A stretch of DNA of 64,000 nucleotides, taken from positions 62,001-126,000 of the forward strand of contig CAYWYR010000001.1 of the NCBI GenBank assembly GCA_964462685.1, read 5' to 3'. The position numbers and the translations under genes are program-made. Below are positions 63,965 through 64,000 of this stretch, in pieces. Source of the DNA: CAYWYR01 sp964462685 (GTDB lineage Bacteria; Bacteroidota; Ignavibacteria; Kapaibacteriales; UBA2268). Positions within the stretch are counted from its first letter, which is position 1. Each line of letters starts with the position of its first letter. The notes beneath the pieces are model-generated. The model made no database searches. It was not told the DNA's origin and worked only from the letters and a program-made list of their open reading frames with translations.

Positions 63965-64000
63965 TCTCTCTTTTGAAAGAGATGACGGCAAAAGTTGTTG

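Overview
The window looks like chromosomal DNA from a motile, aerobically respiring, Gram-negative member of the FCB superphylum (Bacteroidota sensu lato; an Ignavibacteria/Kapabacteria-type lineage is my best inference, not shown by any marker gene). The evidence is of three kinds. Several genes have Bacteroidota-type promoters (TTG, about 20 bp, then TAnnTTTG). Several secreted proteins end in type IX secretion (T9SS) sorting domains, and there is a PorV/PorQ-like outer-membrane protein. An alternative complex III (ACIII) cluster and flagellar genes are also present. Several genes start with TTG (the GT9 gene, the TPR lipoprotein, lysA, flhG, probably ctaB), and no housekeeping gene is broken.

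Layout: 1-2783 (-) is the 5' part of a large secreted IgGFc-binding-like/repeat protein cut by the window edge. 3105-19263 (+) is one long respiratory cluster: ACIII (actA, a small Tat-like gene, actB, actC, a fused actD-actE, actF), a membrane-anchored cytochrome c, a Sco copper chaperone, cytochrome oxidase subunits I-III-IV-II of the A2 type (YSHPAVY), heme o synthase, and a polytopic cytochrome c protein. Together they would oxidise menaquinol, pass electrons through c hemes and reduce oxygen. 19332-33000 is mixed housekeeping: a GT9 glycosyltransferase, a STAS protein, a solitary nuoC, rpmB, a TPR lipoprotein, motA-motB behind a sigma-28-like promoter, an HTH regulator, osmC, pdxH, an epimerase, two rhodanese-type genes, and lysC-lysA. 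33017-35791 (-) is a secreted TPR-CHAT protein. 35910-45089 (-) is a compact operon that begins with the flagellar regulators flhF-flhG and fliA and runs through HDOD and GAF/ATPase-like genes into T9SS-type envelope genes.

45293-57042 holds a large T9SS-exported BNR-repeat protein, ruvA, a HisA-like gene lacking catalytic aspartates, nuoG-nuoH-nuoI, an M3-type oligopeptidase, rplU-rpmA and a TonB-like gene. 57194-57277 is tRNA-Leu(UAA). Its last bases are repeated exactly (22 bp) at 60669-60690, and the 3.4 kb between the copies is AT-rich. It carries three co-oriented, tightly coupled secreted-protein genes, two of them paralogous and one interrupted by an in-frame TAA. It reads as a small tRNA-inserted cargo island without an integrase. 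This is the strongest candidate for something undescribed. The window ends with another T9SS-type protein, pdxJ and a lipoprotein.

A second unusual pattern is that several subunits of the respiratory cluster (ActB, ActC, CoxC, CoxD) carry His/Asp-rich tails at their termini.
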